Assembly (NCBI GenBank): GCA_024742475.1
Contig: JANSYI010000027.1
Span: forward strand, 1 to 64,000
Length of the DNA stretch: 64,000 bases
Direction: 5' to 3'
Source: a bacterium
GTDB taxonomy: Bacteria > Myxococcota_A > Polyangia > Nannocystales > Nannocystaceae
In this document: in pieces, positions 59,799-64,000 of the stretch
Position numbering within the stretch: the stretch's first letter is position 1
How the letters are laid out: each line of letters opens with the position of its first letter
Program-made: the position numbers and the translations under genes
The notes under the pieces: generated by a model
The model's database searches: none
Told to the model about the DNA's origin: nothing
Seen by the model: the letters and a program-made list of their open reading frames with translations, nothing else

Positions 59799-61289
59799 AT
59801 GACGATTCGCCCCCACGCCCACCAATCCTGCTCCTGGTCCGTTCCCGTACCCGTCGCGCCCGGCGGATTCACGGCGCTGCATCCCGCCCATCAAGCGCTG
59901 GATGTCTGCGTCGACCTCTCGCAGATTGAGGCGTTTCGCGTTCCCGACTCTTCCTTCGACCCTACGTCGGTGCTCTACGCAGACCTTCAGCTCAACGGAG
60001 AGATGAACGTGCGCCGACGCCTCGGATCCGGACGGGCGGGTTTCTACAAGGGCAAGTACCTCAAGGGGGTGGGGCGCACTCCCTTGGCCGCCAACTGGGC
60101 AGAGTCGGCGGACACGTACCACGCGACGGGTCACATGTTCCCCAGTTCTGCGGTCCGCGAGCGCATCGCGACGGTCTTCATGCAAGCGCGCGGCGCCGCC
60201 GACCTCATCGTCGAGTGCGAAGGCCTCCTGCTCCGCAGGATGCCGGGCGACCTCGCCCGCGGCGTTGCGAGCTTCGAGCGCTCCTGTGATGGGCCGTTCC
60301 CGGCATGCGATCGCACCCTACAGGCGATCTCGGTCAAACCTGGGGACTTTGCACGGCTGTCGAACATCCTATGGCTGCTCAGCTTTGTCCGCCCGAGCGC
60401 GCCGGCGATTGCGGACTTCGGCTACCGGCTTGCGATGTACGCCCAGCCACCATCCGCCGCGGTACCGCTGGCCTCAGCCCTGTCGCCGAGTGCTGTGATC
60501 TCGCACCTCCGCGAGGCGATCGACCGAGGCGTATGGAACTTCCTCCGCCATTTCGAGCTCGGCATCTACTGGGGATCGTACTTCAACAACTTCACACTCG
60601 ATGGACGCTTCCTCGACCTCGAAGTTCCCCTCATTCATGGAACGCCATTCGTCGGGAAGCTCTGCGACCACACGACCCCGACGCTCTCGAAGCGACCCGA
60701 GGAGTCGGACGGAACCTTGCTCGGCATCGAGCTCTTCGACTTCGTGTACCACGTGCGCGCTGCCCTCGTGGCGCTCGATTCGATGCTCCAATGGAAGCGG
60801 CGCGTGGCTCGTGACGCGAAGGTCGCTGAGTTCCTGGAAGGACTGCTCGACGCGCTGCGGTCCGAGTTGGGGGCCACACACGTGCTCCACGACCGAGACG
60901 TCCTGTGCGATCGCGTGAGCCAGGTATTGATCGCTTGCGGTGGCGCGCCCTCGGCGATTCGAGCGGCTGTCGAACACGAGTTCGACGTCGTATTCCACGG
61001 AGAGGTGGCCGACGGACCGGAGCTCGGACTCGCCCGGCTTCCCGATCTCTTCGCTCCGCCGGAGCCGACCCGCTGGTCCACGGCGTTCGTCGCCACCGGC
61101 TTGCTCGCGGAACCTCAGCGGGGCCTTCACAGCCTCGGTGCCGACGCGAAACTCGTCAACGAGCTCCTGCGCGAGCTCGACGAGATCACCGACGTCGACG
61201 CCCTCCTCGAAGCGACGCACGAGGCGGAGGCCGTGCTGCGGCGAGAGATCAGCCCCTCAATGCCTTCCAGCCTGGCGGAGGGAGCGTGA
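59799..61289 (+). CDS. SelO-like pseudokinase-fold protein of the peptide cluster
   Basis: 496 residues with segments that line up with SelO/YdiU adenylyltransferase motifs: YADLQLNG at 60-67, LKGVGRTPLA at 88-97 (SelO LKGxGRTPxS; Lys89 would be the catalytic Lys), SSAVRE at 116-121 (SelO SSIRE; Glu121), and NNFTLDGRFLDLE at 263-275, where Asn264 and Asp273 keep the 9-residue spacing of SelO's metal-binding Asn and Asp. SelO enzymes transfer AMP to protein hydroxyls. Overall similarity outside these blocks is low, so a divergent ATP-using peptide modifier is inference. The stop overlaps the HlyD start. Confidence 0.7.
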   Translation: MTIRPHAHQSCSWSVPVPVAPGGFTALHPAHQALDVCVDLSQIEAFRVPDSSFDPTSVLYADLQLNGEMNVRRRLGSGRAGFYKGKYLKGVGRTPLAANWAESADTYHATGHMFPSSAVRERIATVFMQARGAADLIVECEGLLLRRMPGDLARGVASFERSCDGPFPACDRTLQAISVKPGDFARLSNILWLLSFVRPSAPAIADFGYRLAMYAQPPSAAVPLASALSPSAVISHLREAIDRGVWNFLRHFELGIYWGSYFNNFTLDGRFLDLEVPLIHGTPFVGKLCDHTTPTLSKRPEESDGTLLGIELFDFVYHVRAALVALDSMLQWKRRVARDAKVAEFLEGLLDALRSELGATHVLHDRDVLCDRVSQVLIACGGAPSAIRAAVEHEFDVVFHGEVADGPELGLARLPDLFAPPEPTRWSTAFVATGLLAEPQRGLHSLGADAKLVNELLRELDEITDVDALLEATHEAEAVLRREISPSMPSSLAEGA

Positions 61290-62212
61290 AGTCGACCGCC
61301 GACGACGTATCTCGGATCTTCCGCGCCGAAGCCGTGGATGCCCACCGAGCACCACGAATTCCGGGACGTCCGTTGGCGGCTCCAGGGCCTGGCCCCGTGC
61401 TGATCGTCGCGGTCCTCGTGGCCGTCTCCGCCGTGCTCCTCGCCGCTGCGGCCTGGGTCTCGAGCCCAGAGTACGTATCCGGGCGCGCACTCATACGGTT
61501 CGACGGCGTCACCTTCGCGCGAGCATCCAGCGGCGGTGCGATCGACGCCATCTTCGTGCAGCCCGGGCAGTGGGTTGAAACTGGCGAGCTGTTGGCGCGC
61601 ACCGAAGCCACCGCGGCGAAGCACGAACACAGCACAGCGCGTGCCGAATACGACGATGCGGTGCGGGCCATGCTCCGCGCGCCTGCCAACCTCACAGCGC
61701 GCGAACGCGTGGGCGAACGCGTCCATGCGCTGGCGCGAGCACGGGCGGCACTCGACGCTACGGAAATTCGGGCGCCATCCGCCGGTCGTGTCCAGGCCGT
61801 GCGGGTCCGCGCGGGTCAGACAACCGAGGCCGGCCAAGTGGTCTGCACGGTGGCGGCCGAGGCTCAGTCGGCCCGGATTGTCGCATTCCTACCCGGCAAT
61901 GCCCGCCCCAAGCTCGACGTCGATGCTCCCCTGCGCCTCACGCTCGACCGTCACCCGGACGCACAGGTACGCCTGCGGGTCGATCACATCTCCGACAGCT
62001 CCCTCAGTCCCGGCGAGGTCGAAGCACTGGCTGATGCACGGATCACCGGCGATGAGCACGGAAGCATCGCACTCGGCGCAACGACCGATACGGTGGTTCG
62101 CGATGACCGTGGGCGATCCCTGCAGCTGTTCGACGGGATGACGGCCACAGTCGAAGTCTTGGTTCGCGAGCGCTCGTTGCTCGAACGCCTGCTCCGCGAG
62201 GAAACCCGATGA
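61286..62212 (+). CDS. HlyD/membrane-fusion-protein adaptor, short
   Basis: 308 residues from a GTG overlapping the upstream stop (GTGA). One N-terminal membrane segment (about 37-58), then two halves of a biotinyl-lipoyl domain (GGAIDAIFVQPGQWVETGEL and RAPSAGRVQAVRVRAGQTTE) split by a short helical hairpin (about 105-150), then a beta-barrel domain. This is the order of type I secretion adaptors, with a hairpin much shorter than in HlyD. It bridges the ABC transporter to the outer membrane exit. Start of the next gene overlaps its stop (ATGA), so the export pair is coupled. Confidence 0.85.
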   Translation: MKSTADDVSRIFRAEAVDAHRAPRIPGRPLAAPGPGPVLIVAVLVAVSAVLLAAAAWVSSPEYVSGRALIRFDGVTFARASSGGAIDAIFVQPGQWVETGELLARTEATAAKHEHSTARAEYDDAVRAMLRAPANLTARERVGERVHALARARAALDATEIRAPSAGRVQAVRVRAGQTTEAGQVVCTVAAEAQSARIVAFLPGNARPKLDVDAPLRLTLDRHPDAQVRLRVDHISDSSLSPGEVEALADARITGDEHGSIALGATTDTVVRDDRGRSLQLFDGMTATVEVLVRERSLLERLLREETR

Positions 62213-64000
62213 GTGTTGAAGATGTGCTCTCCCGGCTGGGCACTCGGCGCCCCCGACTGGAGTTCGTTCAACAGATGACGCAGGTCGAGTGCGCCCCTGC
62301 GTGCTTGGCCATGGTTCTCGGCGGCTTCGGCAAGCGCGTCTCTCTGGACACGCTGCGCCGGGACTTCGGTGATGTCACCCAGGGGGTCGATGCTGGCCGC
62401 CTCCTCGACGTCGCGCGTGGCCATGGCCTCATCGGCCGGGTCTACCGCGTCGAGCCGCACGAACTGGGTCACCTCGATCCGGGCGCAATCCTCCACTGGG
62501 AGTTCGACCACTACGTCGTCCTCGCCCGCCACGGCAAGCGCCAGACACACATCCTCGACCCAGCCTCGGGCGAGCGTCAGGTGAGCCGAGCAGACTTGGG
62601 GCGGTCGCTGACAGGAATCGCCATCCAGTTCGAGCGCGACGAATCCTTCGCCGCGTCGACGGAACGCCACGAGAACCCATTGCGTCGCTACTTCCGTCTG
62701 ATCTCAGAGTTCCGGGGCGCGGTGATCAGCGCGGTCGCCCTTTCTGTGTTCGGACAGTTCCTGGGCTTTGGCGCTCCGCTGGCGATGGCTCTGGCGGTCG
62801 AGGACTTCATCCCCCGCGGCGACGCGCGAGCCTTGGTCACTTTGGTCATCGCGCTGGCTGTCCTCGCGAGCTGCCGCGCCCTGACACGGTTCGTTCGCAG
62901 TCGCGTCCTGATCGGCTTGGCCGCACGGATGGACGCCCGACTGCGCGTCTCGTTCGTCAACCACATCGTCCGCCTCCCGCTTGCGTTCACCGCCACCCGC
63001 ACGAATGGAGACTTGCAGCAGCGGATCAACAGCATGGGCGTACTGCGAGACGTGCTCTCTGCAGCGGCCCTTTCCACCATGCTCGACGCAGCGGTCGCGG
63101 TTCTCTTCCTCGCGGCGCTGCTGTCCATCCACGCGGGAGTCGGCCTTGCAGCGGTGGCGATCGCAGGCTTCCACGCCGCCACGGTCGCGCTTGGTGCTCG
63201 CCGCCGCCGCCATCTCATGACCGAGTTGATGATTGCCGAAGCGAAATGTCAGTCGCGCCAGATCGAGCTGGTCTCGGGGCTGGAGACGCTCAAGGCGATG
63301 GGTCGTGAGACGTCGATGGCGGCAGGATGGGCCGAGGCCCAGGTCGACCAGCTCAATGCCAACGCGAGGAGCAACACCTTCGATGCAAACCTCGCCGCAC
63401 TTCAAGACCTCGCCCAACTCGCAATCCCTGCCGTGCTCCTGGGCATTGCGGGTATCTCCGCGGCCACAGGGTCACTCTCGCTGGGCACTCTGTTCGCGCT
63501 CGCCGCTCTCATTCCCGGTTTCGTCACGCCGGTCGCCTCGCTGCTGGAGACGCTCGAACAGATGGTCGGCGCACAGAGCGTGGCCGAGCGCCTCAACGAC
63601 GTCTACGAACACCCGCTCGAGCAAGCGCCGGAGCGGTCATTCCGACGTCTCGCCGTCAAAGGCCACATCGAACTCCGCGATGTTCGGTTCGGCTACGACG
63701 CGGCAGGCACCGTGTTGGCGGGGATCGACCTCGACATCGAACCGGGCACCAGCGTCGCGATCGTGGGCCCATCGGGCTGTGGCAAGAGCACCCTCGCCAG
63801 ATGCTTGCTCGGCCTGTACCCGCCTCGGTCGGGATTGATCCGGATCGACGGCGTCGATGTCGAGCAACTCGACAAGGTGCACCTTCGACGACAGCTCGGT
63901 TTCGTCGGACAGGATCCACGTCTATTCGCGGGAACCATTCGCGACAACATCACGATGGGAGCCCCGGGAACCTGCGAGGACACGATCCTGTGGGCGGCCC
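62209..64000 (+). CDS. Peptidase-containing ABC transporter (C39 PCAT), partial
   Basis: The frame opens at ATG 62209 and continues past the window end (597 codons visible). Residues 1-135 are a C39 cysteine peptidase: Gln22, catalytic Cys28 (QVECAPACLAMVL), His101 (FDHYVVLARHG) and Asp117 (ILDPASGER), all present. Six membrane helices follow (about 155-420), then an ATPase domain with Walker A (GPSGCGKST near residue 520) and the Q-loop (GQDPRLFAGTIRDNI). Signature and Walker B lie beyond the window. Such transporters cut the leader after Gly-Gly and export the core. The precursor at 58305 is the obvious substrate. Confidence 0.92.
   Translation, partial: MSVEDVLSRLGTRRPRLEFVQQMTQVECAPACLAMVLGGFGKRVSLDTLRRDFGDVTQGVDAGRLLDVARGHGLIGRVYRVEPHELGHLDPGAILHWEFDHYVVLARHGKRQTHILDPASGERQVSRADLGRSLTGIAIQFERDESFAASTERHENPLRRYFRLISEFRGAVISAVALSVFGQFLGFGAPLAMALAVEDFIPRGDARALVTLVIALAVLASCRALTRFVRSRVLIGLAARMDARLRVSFVNHIVRLPLAFTATRTNGDLQQRINSMGVLRDVLSAAALSTMLDAAVAVLFLAALLSIHAGVGLAAVAIAGFHAATVALGARRRRHLMTELMIAEAKCQSRQIELVSGLETLKAMGRETSMAAGWAEAQVDQLNANARSNTFDANLAALQDLAQLAIPAVLLGIAGISAATGSLSLGTLFALAALIPGFVTPVASLLETLEQMVGAQSVAERLNDVYEHPLEQAPERSFRRLAVKGHIELRDVRFGYDAAGTVLAGIDLDIEPGTSVAIVGPSGCGKSTLARCLLGLYPPRSGLIRIDGVDVEQLDKVHLRRQLGFVGQDPRLFAGTIRDNITMGAPGTCEDTILWAA

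Overview
The window reads as a chromosomal segment of a high-GC, Gram-negative predator-type bacterium. The best fit is a myxobacterium of the Nannocystis/Plesiocystis/Enhygromyxa type. The evidence is a run of more than twenty secreted lipoproteins with Ser/Thr/Gly/Asp-rich linkers right after the lipobox cysteine, two giant Ser/Thr kinases fused to TPR arrays, MopE-type and thrombospondin-3 calcium-repeat proteins, a MYXO-CTERM-like tail, DUF1592-type and IgGFc-binding-type surface proteins, and very strong G/C bias at third codon positions. The taxonomic call is inference; no rRNA or tRNA gene was seen, nor any insertion sequence or CRISPR array.

Layout. 1-4.0 kb: small lipoproteins and an FG-GAP (integrin-like) lipoprotein with visibly lower GC3. 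4.0-6.5 kb: a radical SAM/SPASM protein divergent from a zinc-ribbon/lipobox protein and a coupled lipoprotein. 6.5-12.7 kb: a minus-strand run bfd - bfr - thioesterase - recQ - kinase/TPR, with a Fur-box-like palindrome in front of bfd. 12.9-17.7 kb: a lipoprotein, a DUF1592-type lipoprotein, and a module of (Glu-Pro)n envelope protein - ECF sigma factor - membrane TPR anti-sigma candidate. 17.8-24.5 kb: lipoproteins, DUF4272, IgGFc-binding-like protein, MBL-fold hydrolase. 24.5-33.2 kb: membrane proteins, HAD phosphatase, DOMON-like protein, ABC exporter, lipoproteins. 33.2-40.1 kb: an oxygenase-like orphan, a second kinase/TPR, and a cysH-cysG sulfate assimilation/siroheme operon behind a promoter/operator palindrome. 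40.4-46.7 kb: a lipoprotein with five 234-bp tandem repeats, a MopE/TSP-C lipoprotein, an OmpA-family protein and a TSP3 lipoprotein. 46.8-49.0 kb: a second copy of the sigma/anti-sigma/(Glu-Pro)n module. 49-57 kb: MYXO-CTERM-like protein, Cys-repeat lipoprotein, phospholipase C-like Tat lipoprotein, ceramidase-like and CapA-like lipoproteins.

57.0-64.0 kb: after a frameshifted CxxCH gene comes the most striking locus. It is a tight plus-strand ribosomal-peptide (RiPP/bacteriocin-like) cluster: an Fe(II)/2-oxoglutarate hydroxylase, a 70-residue precursor with a Gly-Gly-type leader, a hairpin terminator/attenuator, two unusual proteins (a helical protein with an E/H-rich possible metal site, and a protein carrying SelO-pseudokinase signature residues), a short HlyD adaptor, and a C39-peptidase ABC transporter that runs off the window. 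The genes after the hairpin are spaced by 13 nt or overlap by 4 nt, so they are probably translated together. I do not recognise this enzyme combination from any named RiPP class.
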